Source: Hyphomicrobiales bacterium (GTDB taxonomy: Bacteria; Pseudomonadota; Alphaproteobacteria; Rhizobiales; Rhizobiaceae). From it: a DNA stretch of 61,778 nt. The notes beneath the pieces were generated by a model. That model was not told the origin of the DNA. It searched no databases and saw only the letters and a program-made list of their open reading frames with translations. Position numbers and translations under genes: made by a program. Every line of letters begins with the position of its first letter. Positions within the stretch are counted from its first letter, which is position 1. Positions 17,201-25,372 of this stretch are shown in pieces. Where the stretch lies: assembly GCA_900466475.1 (NCBI GenBank), contig UBMI01000019.1:1-61778 (forward strand), in the 5' to 3' direction.

Positions 17201-17812
17201 AAGAAGAAGAGATCCTGGCGTGATTATCATTTCTGCCCGATGAAGGATTACGGGGATCTCATCCAGTGGTTCTGCAGCCCGAATCCGGGCCTGAGGCCGG
17301 TCTTCATGGGCGATCGGGAGCTGATCCTCGGCAAGCTCGACAGCTGGAACGCCCGCAATACGCCCTGCGCGGTCGAGCAGTTGATTGGCGCCGAATATCT
17401 GACCTACGAACCCTATGCGCTGCTTGTCAGCAGAGACGATCCCGAGCTGGTGCAATTCGTGCAGAGGCGCGTCTACCAGATCTTTTCCCACCGCTCGACG
17501 GCAACGGCGCGCTTCGCCTCCTATTTCCCCAAACGCAGCATGTCTTCTGCGCTCGCCTATCTCTACCTGCTGAATGCGGTCGATCCGGAGCAGGGCTATC
17601 TCGTTCCCTGCGGCACGCCCGACAAGGCGCAGAGCGACGGAACAGGCCCAACTTCAGCGGTGTCCCGCCCGGCCGGCGACATCAGGTCCTGTGCAGACGA
17701 GACCGAACAGAAGCCCGCGCCTGCCGCGTTGAACGCCTGGCTGGCGGCTGCGGGCGAGCGGGCACGATCGATCCTGTCTTCGGTGCTGCGCACCTCGGGG
17801 ATCATCGAGTGA
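14261..17812 (+). CDS. Polytopic membrane protein fused to a split periplasmic solute-binding domain
   Basis: 1183 residues with a good ribosome binding site (GGAGAGGCGG). Residues 1-150 hold three hydrophobic segments. Residues ~150-390 form a soluble region rich in charged helices. Five or six membrane segments follow between ~395 and 620. A last hydrophobic segment at ~640-657 looks like a signal peptide (VLMAATFVLSTPVFA, then RD). After it comes an SBP_bac_3-like lobe (VRVGFRDNVEPFSYLVGDG, GYLADLCHEIF, TMRFSGLAIS). A low-similarity insertion runs from ~800 to 985. The closing lobe then ends the fold (YEPYALLVSRDDPELVQFVQ). No kinase, cyclase or transport ATPase is attached. It may be a ligand sensor whose output is carried by the large cytoplasmic region. 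The family is not recognised as a whole. Confidence 0.7.
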   Translation: MDNPWPADIPWSLWNYQGLTISDMPQLPMMGVRFEPSFLYAFAFGCFFVAFFSWPRFKARGRNITATSEALRDFDPTDLGGQNSLHRAYFIYAGAMLILYVSLTFFGKLIFQATQMIPVAGISVDIAELKFDSPQWPLTLAFAFAGLADLLPPVRIAEEWLRNRAYRAAGIPVRIEQTTRSLIATLEESPGHSGERREHLRNRGRGSLAEMLGHFRKNWQAQIDGYPRVRWLLGKRTSRTRELLALLSQLELLIVWAKTTRGSWPGAEVSARVRDTEAKFVDKADTLLNSFQRRLQETGDLKATNPATAANPDNPDLDASESRFDDYISQVMKDATAVRFELVTLLAIFLERDPDFRGPARAPKPGLAHPIDALADLLLETDRPDAVGSGPEAGLLLSLIPVFILFAASAWQGAQELVSQYVETTNLAGVLLTALVETLKIASLTWLPLLAAFSLRQYRWDTKDWVGAQQDWDYRNSSRLSQMMGCLALALAASVLGLTGVAMLRAFAIAQNANHFNSLLFGGSAPFILYYPTLAVTLLPMVPICLAAADARAHGRPVRGHAVLCAASVLVLSIAHSWFWDPGWPGDCFRAETIATAACSRRSDTLSRLILTVLVFLASWNLGQPGFSRTRRRINRKQAEFVCAVLMAATFVLSTPVFARDVRVGFRDNVEPFSYLVGDGHGKAHHIGYLADLCHEIFSVGEYTIEEVSVTTAERFKLVNGDTVGDKKPVEVLCDTVTMRFSGLAISANGDSGDDADGRSKRDWNSIYSPIVFASGVSYLVRYSREATTYAGDVVIGYVSATTAADVAFKSCQVDFFKGLAPPQRKALYERCRFLDAAAAVRRRIAMLLPDNPGSRASAPASSEKAMPDDASVSPEIELPPDFKTSLEKALQSAKDLAPLSILPDTTSFLPLPSQQMANNLISTVGKICGSSPNTSGDQTAQSIVLCDDALKPDPLKLISAAVTDARCNPLEKKELSDADKKKRSWRDYHFCPMKDYGDLIQWFCSPNPGLRPVFMGDRELILGKLDSWNARNTPCAVEQLIGAEYLTYEPYALLVSRDDPELVQFVQRRVYQIFSHRSTATARFASYFPKRSMSSALAYLYLLNAVDPEQGYLVPCGTPDKAQSDGTGPTSAVSRPAGDIRSCADETEQKPAPAALNAWLAAAGERARSILSSVLRTSGIIE

Positions 17813-17838
17813 ATGGGTGTCGGCGCGGCGGCAGCCGG

Positions 17839-18432
17839 CTAAGGTTGCGGGGTTTTCGACCCCAAATAGGCGCGTTCCAATCCCTGCTGCAGGACATAGG
17901 GGAATTCGGCCCTGTCGAGCTTGTATTCGCCGGGTTCGGCATCGGCAACGTTTGCCATGATCAGCCTTACCCTGGCATAGGCATAGTTGCAGCTGAGGCT
18001 GTCCTCGATCCCCTCGAATTCCAGTTCCGCGAGGCAATTGATCATATCGAAGTCGGGATGATCATGCTCGCCGAGAATAGAGGCGACCGTGCCGGCTATC
18101 CCGTTCAGGCTCTTTTCGCGCGCGGACGGTGCAAAGCGGGCCGGCCCTTTTTTCCCTGCGGTCTCCTCGATGATCCTCGAGGCGGTGGCATCATCAATCG
18201 TCAGCGGCGGAACGGCATATTTTCCCGCCATCTTGATGAGGAGCGCGGCCCTCCAGCAAACGATCAGCTTCTTACCAACGATCCTGGTGGTGGTCGAACA
18301 CTGGTAAATCGTGTGGCGTGTCGACGAAAACTTGTCCAGAAACGCATCTGATGGCAGCGGCTCCTCGGCGAGGCCTACGCCGGGAAGGAGGAGGGTGATC
18401 GCAAGAAGGAACGGTCGCCAGCGGCTATGCAT
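17839..18432 (-). CDS. Hypothetical secreted protein, 197 residues
   Basis: There is a clear signal peptide (MHSRWRPFLLAITLLLPGVGLAEE), probably cleaved after GLA. The mature part has four or five cysteines (IYQCSTT, IVCWRAA, MINCLAE, LSCNYAY), so periplasmic disulfides are likely. No family was recognised. It converges on the membrane/solute-binding fusion gene with a 26-nt gap, so the two are not cotranscribed. Confidence 0.6.
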   Translation of the reverse strand: MHSRWRPFLLAITLLLPGVGLAEEPLPSDAFLDKFSSTRHTIYQCSTTTRIVGKKLIVCWRAALLIKMAGKYAVPPLTIDDATASRIIEETAGKKGPARFAPSAREKSLNGIAGTVASILGEHDHPDFDMINCLAELEFEGIEDSLSCNYAYARVRLIMANVADAEPGEYKLDRAEFPYVLQQGLERAYLGSKTPQP

Positions 18433-18692
18433 GAGATCTCCCCATAGTCTGGAGGCGGCATTTCGCCGCCGCTTTATCTGCAGGCCATTAAAAGCCTGAA
18501 TGATGGATTTGCAATCAGGAGCTGAGGCAATTCAGTTGCAACCTGAAAGGCTGCCGGGCGAATAAGCCTGTACAAGACCTCGTCATTGGGCGCCCTGACG
18601 GTCCTTCGATAAAGCGTCCGCACTTCCCGGCGCGGTGATGAGCCTGTAGAGTGGCCGAACGTGCGCCAGATCATCCCACCCGGAGTTTCTCA

Positions 18693-19286
18693 ATGGCCGA
18701 GGTCTTGCTGTTCCACCACGCACAGGGGCTGACCGCCGGCGTGCGCGCCTTTGCCGATGACATCAGGGCCGCCGGTCACAAGGTGCATACGCCCGATCTC
18801 TTCGAAGGACGCACCTTTCCGAGTATTGCCGAGGGTCTTGCCCATATCGGTGCAACCGGGTTCGACGCCATGCGGGAGCGCGGCGTCCGCCTTGCCGACG
18901 AGCTGCCTTCGGGGATCGTCTATGCCGGGTTCTCGTTCGGGGTGCTGCCGGCGCAGAAGCTCGCGCAGACGCGGCCGGGCGCCCGCGGAGCCCTGCTTTT
19001 CTACTCCTGCCTGCCGATCAGCGGGGAGTGGGCCTTCGGACCTTGGCCGGCCAGCGTTCCGGTGCAGATCCACGGCATGGATAACGACCCGGTCTTCGTC
19101 GGCGAGGGCGATATCGAAGCCGCCCGCGAGATCGTGGAGGAGGCTGATGACGCCGAGCTTTTCCTCTATCCCGGCGACCAGCACTATTTCGCCGACAGCT
19201 CGCTGCCCTCCTATGACGCGGATGCGACCCGGCTGCTGACGATCAGGGTGCGGGCGTTCCTGAACCGCGTTGACACGGGCCGATAG
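18693..19286 (+). CDS. Dienelactone hydrolase-like alpha/beta hydrolase
   Basis: 197 residues, a little shorter than typical dienelactone hydrolases. The nucleophile elbow is YAGFSFG with Ser81 in place of the Cys of classical enzymes. The acid is in HGMDNDPVF and the histidine in GDQHYFADSS. The N-terminus (AEVLLFHHAQGLTAGVRAFAD) matches the DLH family. ATG at 18693 has GGAG eight bases upstream. The substrate is unknown; Ser-type members are often general esterases. It ends at a hairpin shared with the convergent aldehyde dehydrogenase gene. Confidence 0.85.
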   Translation: MAEVLLFHHAQGLTAGVRAFADDIRAAGHKVHTPDLFEGRTFPSIAEGLAHIGATGFDAMRERGVRLADELPSGIVYAGFSFGVLPAQKLAQTRPGARGALLFYSCLPISGEWAFGPWPASVPVQIHGMDNDPVFVGEGDIEAAREIVEEADDAELFLYPGDQHYFADSSLPSYDADATRLLTIRVRAFLNRVDTGR

Positions 19287-19307
19287 GCCCGGCAGGCGGC
19301 GATAAAG

Positions 19308-19329
19308 GGTGCCCCATTTCCGGGGCACC
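19308..19329. terminator. Hairpin between convergent genes
   Basis: A perfect 8-bp stem, GGTGCCCC with GGGGCACC, and a six-base loop lie between the ends of the hydrolase gene (+) and the aldehyde dehydrogenase gene (-). There is no strong T run, so termination is inferred from position and stem strength. Confidence 0.45.
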
Positions 19330-19358
19330 GGATTTGCGCATTTCGGCGTTCCTGACAT

Positions 19359-20813
19359 CTAGGAGGGAAATATGATAGCCTTGGACTCGAGGAAGGCCTG
19401 AACGCCTTCGGGGCCGCCCTCGCGGCCGACGCCCGACATCTTGTAGCCGCCGAAGGGGACTGCCGGGGTGAGTTCCATTCCATTGATGCCGACCTGTCCG
19501 GTCCTCAGGCGACGGGCTAGCGCATAGGCCTTGTCCGGGTCGCCGAAGATGGTGCCGCTGAGACCGAAATCCGTGCCGTTCGCAATTTTGGCCGCTTCGT
19601 CGAGCGTATCATAGGTGTGGATCGTCACGACGGGGCCGAATACCTCTTCGCTGGCGATGCGCGAGCGCGGACTGATGTTCCTGACGATCGTGGGCTCGAT
19701 GTAATTGCCGGCATGTCTTGCGTCCGGCTTTCCGCCGCAGATCACCTCCGCCCCGTCGGCCACGCTTTCCTCGATATAGGCCATCACCTTGTTCGACTGA
19801 CGTTCGTTGAGGACGGGGCCGATCTGCGTGGTTTCGTCCCAGGGATCGCCGACCTTCAGATTCCCGATCCTCCGAGCGAAGGCAGCGACGAATTCATCTT
19901 CCCGCGAACGGGGAACGAGAAGCCGCGACTGGGAGAAGCAGAACTGCCCCGAGAAGGGCATGCAGAACTGCTCCAGAGTTCCCATCGTCCTCACGATATC
20001 CGCGTCCTCGAGCATGATTGCGGCGGACTTGTCTCCGAGTTCGAGCGTGAACCGGCCCATGCGCGCCGCAACGGTGGAGGCGATGGCGCGTCCGGTGGCG
20101 ACGCTGCCCGTGAAGCTGACCTTGGGTACGTCATGTGAAGCGACGAGGCGCGAACTGACCGAGCTGTCGGCCAGAACGACGTTGATCACTCCCGGTGGAA
20201 AACCGATGTCGTCAGCGCACTGGGCGACCAGCATCGCATCGAGCGGGCTTTCCGGCGAGCTCTTGATGATGCACGTGCAGCCGGCGGCGAGCGCGGCGCC
20301 GAGCTTGGTCATCAGAATCGGCAGTGCGGCATTCCACGGTATGATCAGTGCGGCCGCGCCGATCGGTTCGGAAACGACTTTTGCAAAGCCGCGTTGAGTG
20401 GGCCGCTCCGTCTCGAAAGGAAAGGATGCGGCGAGATCGGCAAAGTATCTCAGACGGACGGCCGCCAGCGGAGCAAGCCTGTTGGTCAGGGAGATCGGCG
20501 CTCCGACCTGAGCGGTCCAGAGCCTCGCCGCCAGCGAAAGCCTTTCGGTCAGCCGGTCGGCAAGGCGGTGCATGAGAACGGATCGCTGCCGCGCATCGGT
20601 CGCCGGCCATGGACCGCTCTCAAAGGCCAACTTTGCGGCGGCAATCGCTGCATCTATCTCCGCGGGTGCGGCCAGCGGTGCTGCAAATATTGCCTTGCCG
20701 GTAGACGGGCTGACGATTTCCTTGGCATTTTCGCAGGTGCCGCGCACCCATGTGCCGCCAATGTAGAAACTATCGAAGAGATGCGGGGGCACCTCGGATT
20801 TCCAGTCATTCAT
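19359..20813 (-). CDS. NAD(P)-dependent aldehyde dehydrogenase
   Basis: 484 residues, the usual ALDH length. Visible landmarks are PWNAALP (Asn161, oxyanion), FTGSVATGR (about 234-242, cofactor loop), LELGDKSA (Glu259, general base) and SGQFCFSQSR (Cys292, nucleophile), and the C-terminal EVFGPV and PFGGYKMSGVGREGG blocks. It should oxidise an aldehyde to the acid. Sequence alone does not name the aldehyde. The start at 20811-20813 (MNDWKSE) removes an unlikely N-terminal extension. An AraC-type regulator lies upstream on the same strand and may control it. Confidence 0.92.
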   Translation of the reverse strand: MNDWKSEVPPHLFDSFYIGGTWVRGTCENAKEIVSPSTGKAIFAAPLAAPAEIDAAIAAAKLAFESGPWPATDARQRSVLMHRLADRLTERLSLAARLWTAQVGAPISLTNRLAPLAAVRLRYFADLAASFPFETERPTQRGFAKVVSEPIGAAALIIPWNAALPILMTKLGAALAAGCTCIIKSSPESPLDAMLVAQCADDIGFPPGVINVVLADSSVSSRLVASHDVPKVSFTGSVATGRAIASTVAARMGRFTLELGDKSAAIMLEDADIVRTMGTLEQFCMPFSGQFCFSQSRLLVPRSREDEFVAAFARRIGNLKVGDPWDETTQIGPVLNERQSNKVMAYIEESVADGAEVICGGKPDARHAGNYIEPTIVRNISPRSRIASEEVFGPVVTIHTYDTLDEAAKIANGTDFGLSGTIFGDPDKAYALARRLRTGQVGINGMELTPAVPFGGYKMSGVGREGGPEGVQAFLESKAIIFPS

Positions 20814-21041
20814 CACGGTCGATATCCTTTTGCCGTCGCATCCCATGAACTGGATGCGAGAGCCGAGATCTAGCGTGGGCCGCCGCGAGGCGCTTTCACC
20901 GGGGTCCGAGGCTGGTACGTCGTTGCGAAAAGCTTGGGAAAGCGCTTCGGCGAAGGAAGGTGCTTTTTCTCACAAAAGACGATGCCACATGGAGGCCTGA
21001 CATTGGCAGGTCTCACAGCGGACGACCGGTTCATGGGCGCT

Positions 21042-21917
21042 TTACGTGTTCGACCGGCGGAATTCGCTCGGGGAAATGCCGTATTTCCGGATGAAGAAGC
21101 GTGTCAGATGCGAGTGGCTCGAAAAGCCGACGCGCGCGGCGATCGACGCGATGGTTTCCTTGCCATCGAGCAGATCGCGCCGGGCCGCCTCCAGCCTGAT
21201 ATCCCGAAGGCACTCGAACGGGGTCTTGCCGGTCGCAAGATGGAACATCCTGTGGAAATGCGAACGGCTGTAGCCGGCCTCCCGCGCGAGATCGGACAGG
21301 CTGACATCGGTCTCGTATTCGCTCGCGAGCCTGTCCAATGCGCGCTGGAGGATGTATTTCGGCAGCGGCGAAATCGAAGTCTGCTGAACGCTTTCGGTTC
21401 GCGCAAGCCTGAGGAAGCGACTGATCAGCGCCTGCTCGATCGATTCCCGATAGAGCGAACCGCTCGAACCGCCGCCATCCGACTCCAAAACGACAAGGCG
21501 GATCAGATGCGCCAGGGGCTCATCCGCGACGCCGAGATGATCGTGGAGGGTGGCCGGCCCCTTCAGTTCCATTTCGTCGCCCAGCGCCAGCGCGGCCTTT
21601 GCGTCGATGACGCATGCCGTCACGTCATAGGGTGTCAGGGCGCGCGCCGCGGGGAGCCTTCCGGCGCAGCCGAGCGACAGGCTGTGCGCCGGCTTCACGA
21701 CGCGCTGGAATCGCCCGACCCTATATTCGCGTTCCGCGATGGTTGGCCTGTCGCCCCAGAGGATGATGTGGTGGCAGCCGAGTTCCTCTTCTGGTCGTTC
21801 GATGGCATCCAGATGACGGCGCTCGACCCCGATCGCGCTCCACGTTTCGGCAGCAGGCGGCCCCACTATCGTCGAGCCTCTGAGGAGGGTGTCAAAAGGG
21901 GATGTTTCGGCGGGCAT
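21042..21917 (-). CDS. AraC-family transcriptional regulator
   Basis: 291 residues. The C-terminal two-helix-turn-helix AraC domain is clear: LSDLAREAGYSRSHFHRMFH, KTPFECLRDIRLEAARRDLL, IASIAARVGFSSHSHLTRFF and KYGISPSEFR. The N-terminal ~180 residues are a ligand or cupin-like domain of unknown specificity. The ATG at 21915-21917 follows AAAGGAACAGGC and was chosen over more distal starts whose residues look non-coding. It lies 228 nt upstream of the aldehyde dehydrogenase gene in the same direction. Confidence 0.9.
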   Translation of the reverse strand: MPAETSPFDTLLRGSTIVGPPAAETWSAIGVERRHLDAIERPEEELGCHHIILWGDRPTIAEREYRVGRFQRVVKPAHSLSLGCAGRLPAARALTPYDVTACVIDAKAALALGDEMELKGPATLHDHLGVADEPLAHLIRLVVLESDGGGSSGSLYRESIEQALISRFLRLARTESVQQTSISPLPKYILQRALDRLASEYETDVSLSDLAREAGYSRSHFHRMFHLATGKTPFECLRDIRLEAARRDLLDGKETIASIAARVGFSSHSHLTRFFIRKYGISPSEFRRSNT

Positions 21918-22155
21918 GCCTGTTCCTTTCGATTGCTTCAGCAGGACGTCCGGTTCGGGGTGCGCGGAGCTGCGCGACCGACGAAATTTCGCTTGGTGGG
22001 TGTCGATTGTCTGTGAGGAGATAAGGGTGGAAAGGTGCCCGTCCAATGCCTGTTTGATGTCACCTGTAACATGACCGCCGTTTCGCGCCGGGGCCGTCAG
22101 TCCGGGCCATACAGGCGCCAATTGACCTTGGGCAGCGTTATTGTAGCCTGCGCCC

Positions 22156-22674
22156 ATGCACAATGCGCTGCTCGACTATGCCGATCTCATCTCGCTGCTG
22201 ACGGCCGTCGGCACCTTCGTCGCGATCGTCGCCGGCGTCGTCGAGCTCATCAAGGCGCGGCGCGAGCATGTGAGAGCGAAGGAGCAGGAGTTCAACAGCT
22301 CCTACCTGACGATCAGCGATGCCTATCACCGGCTGCTCGAACTCTCCGTCGAATACCCCCATCTCGGCATCTTCCCCTGGCAGGAAGAACCCGCCGACCT
22401 CTCGCCCGACGACCTCGTCAGGCGGGACATTTTCTACGAAATGATGATCTCGATCTTCGAGCGCGCCTATCTGGAACGGCACAAGACGCCCGAGATAGCA
22501 GAGCATTTCTGGCCGGGCTGGGAGACGTTTCTCAGGCGGCAGATCGAGAAGCCATCATTCCGGAAATACTGGGGTATTTTCGATGGGGAGGGCGCGTTCG
22601 GAGCGTATGACAAGCGCTTCGAGGCGTTTGCCAAGCGGCTGGATGGCGGGCTGCCCGGTCAGGATGGAGTGTGA
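22156..22674 (+). CDS. Membrane-anchored hypothetical protein
   Basis: 172 residues. One N-terminal membrane helix (LISLLTAVGTFVAIVAGVVELI) is followed by a basic helix (KARREHVRAKEQEF) and a soluble helical domain with many aromatic residues (YHRLLELSVEYPHLGIF, FYEMMISIFERAYLERHK, FWPGWETFLRRQI, FRKYWGIF). The soluble part is probably cytoplasmic. I do not recognise the family. It is transcribed alone. Confidence 0.6.
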   Translation: MHNALLDYADLISLLTAVGTFVAIVAGVVELIKARREHVRAKEQEFNSSYLTISDAYHRLLELSVEYPHLGIFPWQEEPADLSPDDLVRRDIFYEMMISIFERAYLERHKTPEIAEHFWPGWETFLRRQIEKPSFRKYWGIFDGEGAFGAYDKRFEAFAKRLDGGLPGQDGV

Positions 22675-23005
22675 GGCATGTCACCGGAGAGGGAGAGCGA
22701 ACGCCCCCGAACAAGAACAGCGTAAGCGGATTCTAAATCTACTATCAGTTGCTGTGCCAGTGTGGGTCAACCAAGTTGCATGGCGGTAAAACTCCCCGGC
22801 AGGATCGCCGAAATGATGACATCCACAAGATAAAATCTACCTAGACGGATTAGCCCAATTCTTGCAATCCTCGGGGGTGGTGCAGACATTATTGTCGCGA
22901 TAAGATCAACCCGATACCGCGGTGGGCCGGATCTGTAACCTCGACTTGGAACTTGTTGAAGGCCCAACGTATTGTTTAGGCGTTCTTCTATCGATCGAGG
23001 GTAAA
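22675..23005. other. Gene-free stretch
   Basis: No gene, strong hairpin or known repeat is seen in these 331 nt. The last ten bases hold the ribosome binding site (GAGGG) of the next gene. Confidence 0.4.
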
Positions 23006-23236
23006 ATGTCTGCAGAGTCCACGCGTCTCACGTCCGAGGCAATGACACTATCGGCCGCCGCCGTCCTGAATTCACTCATCTCCGTGCTTGGCAACAAGGG
23101 CCTGCTTTCGCCCGAGGAAGAGCGCGAAGTCTACCGCGCCGCCGCCGACATGATCGACGAGGCCTCCGGCGACGACGAGGACGGAACCTACGAGCTGGCG
23201 CGTGAGCTTATAGAACTCAGGCTTGCCGATACCTAG
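23006..23236 (+). CDS. Small hypothetical helical protein
   Basis: 76 residues from the ATG at 23006, preceded by GAGGGTAAA. The protein is soluble, acidic and helical (LTSEAMTLSAAAVLNSLISV, then GLLSPEEEREVYRAAADMI), with an acidic GDDEDGTYELARELIELR tail. There is no motif of known function. It converges with the 583-residue membrane protein gene. Confidence 0.6.
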   Translation: MSAESTRLTSEAMTLSAAAVLNSLISVLGNKGLLSPEEEREVYRAAADMIDEASGDDEDGTYELARELIELRLADT

Positions 23237-23289
23237 GGCATGTCGCGCAGGAATGTGCAGCAGTTCATTCGGTCGCCGGGTCGCTGACA

Positions 23290-25041
23290 TCAATGCACCA
23301 GCCTCGGCGTCAGGCGCCGGGGCGCAAGGGTCGAAGGCCGGGTCTCGGGAAGGAGTTGCATCAACTGGTCGAACAGCGCATGTACGAGGCGGAAGTCGCG
23401 GCTCTGCTGCAGCTGGGCATTCTGGAAGGCCGGCACGGAAGACGCGATGACCACCCAGCCATTTCCGAGCCGCCGCGCCACGGCGACGGACTGGGTCGTG
23501 ATCAGGCCGTTGGCATCCGGCTCCCCCGACGCCAGTTCAAAGAGGGAAATCTCGCCAGCATCCTGCGGGAAGATCAGCGGCGTCGGAACGGCTCCGATGG
23601 ACCGTCCTGCTGAGCCATCCGCCTCGGCGCATCGCACCGGCAGCCAGTTCTCGCCCTGGACGAGCTGAGGTTCTGAAAAGCCGAAATGCTGCGCAAAGGC
23701 GCGCTTGTGTTCCCAGTCCTGCGGGTCGGTCAGCATCAGCAGAATATTGCCGTCTTCGATGACCCGCGCGTAGCCCTGGAAGAGAGCATTGCCCAGCATC
23801 TGGTTCACTCTCGGGATCACCAGGATGAGGCGACGGGTGCCGGCCAGGCTCTCCCAGGGAGCATCCGCGAGCGGAATGACGTTGCAGCCACGGTCCTCAA
23901 GGCAATTGCGCAACTCGGACAGTCCGGTCGCTGTCTCCGATGTCGCGCTGTTGACGTCGGGGGTGCGCGATTCATCGAAGATGACGGTCGCCGGGGCATT
24001 GGCATTGCCGAGGTCGGCGAGCACCGTCGCCACAAGCCTGAACAGCATCATGACGGTTTCTGTCGCCAGGACGAGGCCGCCGAAGGCGCAGACGAAAAGC
24101 CCGGCGCGGATCGAGCCCATCATGTCAGGGTTCGGAGCGCCCAAGGCCAGCTCGCCTTTCGTCAGGATCAGGCCGAAGATCGATGCAACGACGGCGATGG
24201 TTGCCGCCTGCTGCACGGAGCGCGTGTCCGCCGCCACCTCGCGCCTCAGCCGCATGGTCGGGATGGCTTCGTAGATGAAGGTGAAGACCAGGGCTGCAAA
24301 GCCGATGATCGTCAGAAGACCGCTGATCGCGGCGGAATAGAAGGTGGTGAGCACCGCCTCGCTCAAAACGACCCCAAACCAGAAGAGGGCGATGACGGCG
24401 AGGAAAAGACCGAAACGGACGACGACAGTCCGGTCCTTGACCCAGGCGCGCTCGATGCGGCGGATCTTGAAGCCGCGCAGCAGGGTTTCGGAGGAATAGC
24501 GCGTCGCCATCGTGTTCAGCTTCGATATGTCGAAGCTCGTCAGGCCCAGCATGGCGCCGCCATAGATGAAGGCCGTCGCCAGATTGTTACGCAGTCCGTT
24601 GGCGGCGAGATAAAATCCGATGCAGCCCGCAACCACAGCCCATGTTCCGAAGACAACTCTGAGGACCCGGAGAAGCCTGCCATCGCCGCCCGGCAGCAAG
24701 ACGAGCACGACGAATGGGCAGGACAGGAGAAAAAATCCGGTTGCCGGCCCCAGGATCTCGTAGAGCGCTCCATACTGCGTTTGAACGAGCGGTCCGAGGC
24801 GAGCCTCTATAGGCGGCCAGATATACTGCAATATCAGTGCGTAAATTACATGCGTCAGGGCGACGATCGCCCACATGATAAGGGGTATGCCGACAAACTG
24901 TCCGAGCCTGGCGCCTTGTTTGGCGTCGAGCAGGGCCGAAATCAGACCGGCAATCAAAATCGCAGGCAACCATCCCCACAAGGCGAAGAAATGTTGCCAG
25001 GTTCCAAACCAGTCCGCAATGAAAGATCGAATGTATTCCAT
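23290..25041 (-). CDS. Multi-pass membrane protein with C-terminal glutaminase-like fold
   Basis: 583 residues. About eight to ten hydrophobic segments fill residues 15-345 (for example LPAILIAGLISALL, FVGIPLIMWAIVALTHVIYAL, FLAVIALFWFGVVLSE, GLFVCAFGGLVLATETVMML). From about 350 the protein is soluble. ATVIFDESRTPDVNS and LRNCLEDRGCNVIPL, then RRLILVIPRVNQML and VIEDGNILLMLTDP, resemble the nucleotide-free DUF4350/GldG-like class I glutaminase fold, without a visible catalytic triad. The function is unknown. It is monocistronic in appearance, with an AT-rich upstream region (25042-25160). Confidence 0.6.
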   Translation of the reverse strand: MEYIRSFIADWFGTWQHFFALWGWLPAILIAGLISALLDAKQGARLGQFVGIPLIMWAIVALTHVIYALILQYIWPPIEARLGPLVQTQYGALYEILGPATGFFLLSCPFVVLVLLPGGDGRLLRVLRVVFGTWAVVAGCIGFYLAANGLRNNLATAFIYGGAMLGLTSFDISKLNTMATRYSSETLLRGFKIRRIERAWVKDRTVVVRFGLFLAVIALFWFGVVLSEAVLTTFYSAAISGLLTIIGFAALVFTFIYEAIPTMRLRREVAADTRSVQQAATIAVVASIFGLILTKGELALGAPNPDMMGSIRAGLFVCAFGGLVLATETVMMLFRLVATVLADLGNANAPATVIFDESRTPDVNSATSETATGLSELRNCLEDRGCNVIPLADAPWESLAGTRRLILVIPRVNQMLGNALFQGYARVIEDGNILLMLTDPQDWEHKRAFAQHFGFSEPQLVQGENWLPVRCAEADGSAGRSIGAVPTPLIFPQDAGEISLFELASGEPDANGLITTQSVAVARRLGNGWVVIASSVPAFQNAQLQQSRDFRLVHALFDQLMQLLPETRPSTLAPRRLTPRLVH

Positions 25042-25313
25042 TGAATTTCTTGTCGAAACCGAACAAATATATCATGTGTTCTTTATGGCTGCGATTTATA
25101 CGTTATTATACCTCGGGTGGAATTTCTATATCTGGAATTAATATTTACGACCGAAGCAACGCAAGGCAAATGACTGCCGGATTCCCGCTGTCACAGCTAT
25201 CGGTCAGCTGCGCGAACAGATCTTCCTGCCGATGAGGCGTCGACCAGCAGTCGCCGGCTTATCCAGATCCCGGAAACTGATTGCGATTTAAAACCGGTTA
25301 AGGTATCCTGCAA

Positions 25314-25334
25314 CTGATTGCATGACGCAATCAG
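25314..25334. promoter_or_regulatory. Palindrome upstream of the reductase gene
   Basis: CTGATTGC and GCAATCAG form a perfect 8-bp dyad around five bases. A half-site-like CTGATTGCG lies about 40 nt upstream (25277). It is centred about 50 nt before the start at 25373 and may be an operator. The rest of 25042-25372 is non-coding, with an AT-rich part. Confidence 0.4.
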
Positions 25335-25372
25335 ATCCGCGTTCGCGCGGCGCTCCGGAGGAGGGAGAGCAC

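Noticed and set aside
23686..25044. 452-residue plus-strand open frame opposite the 583-residue membrane protein
   Set aside because: Its composition is charged and repetitive, as expected from an antisense shadow. The minus frame has proper membrane helices.
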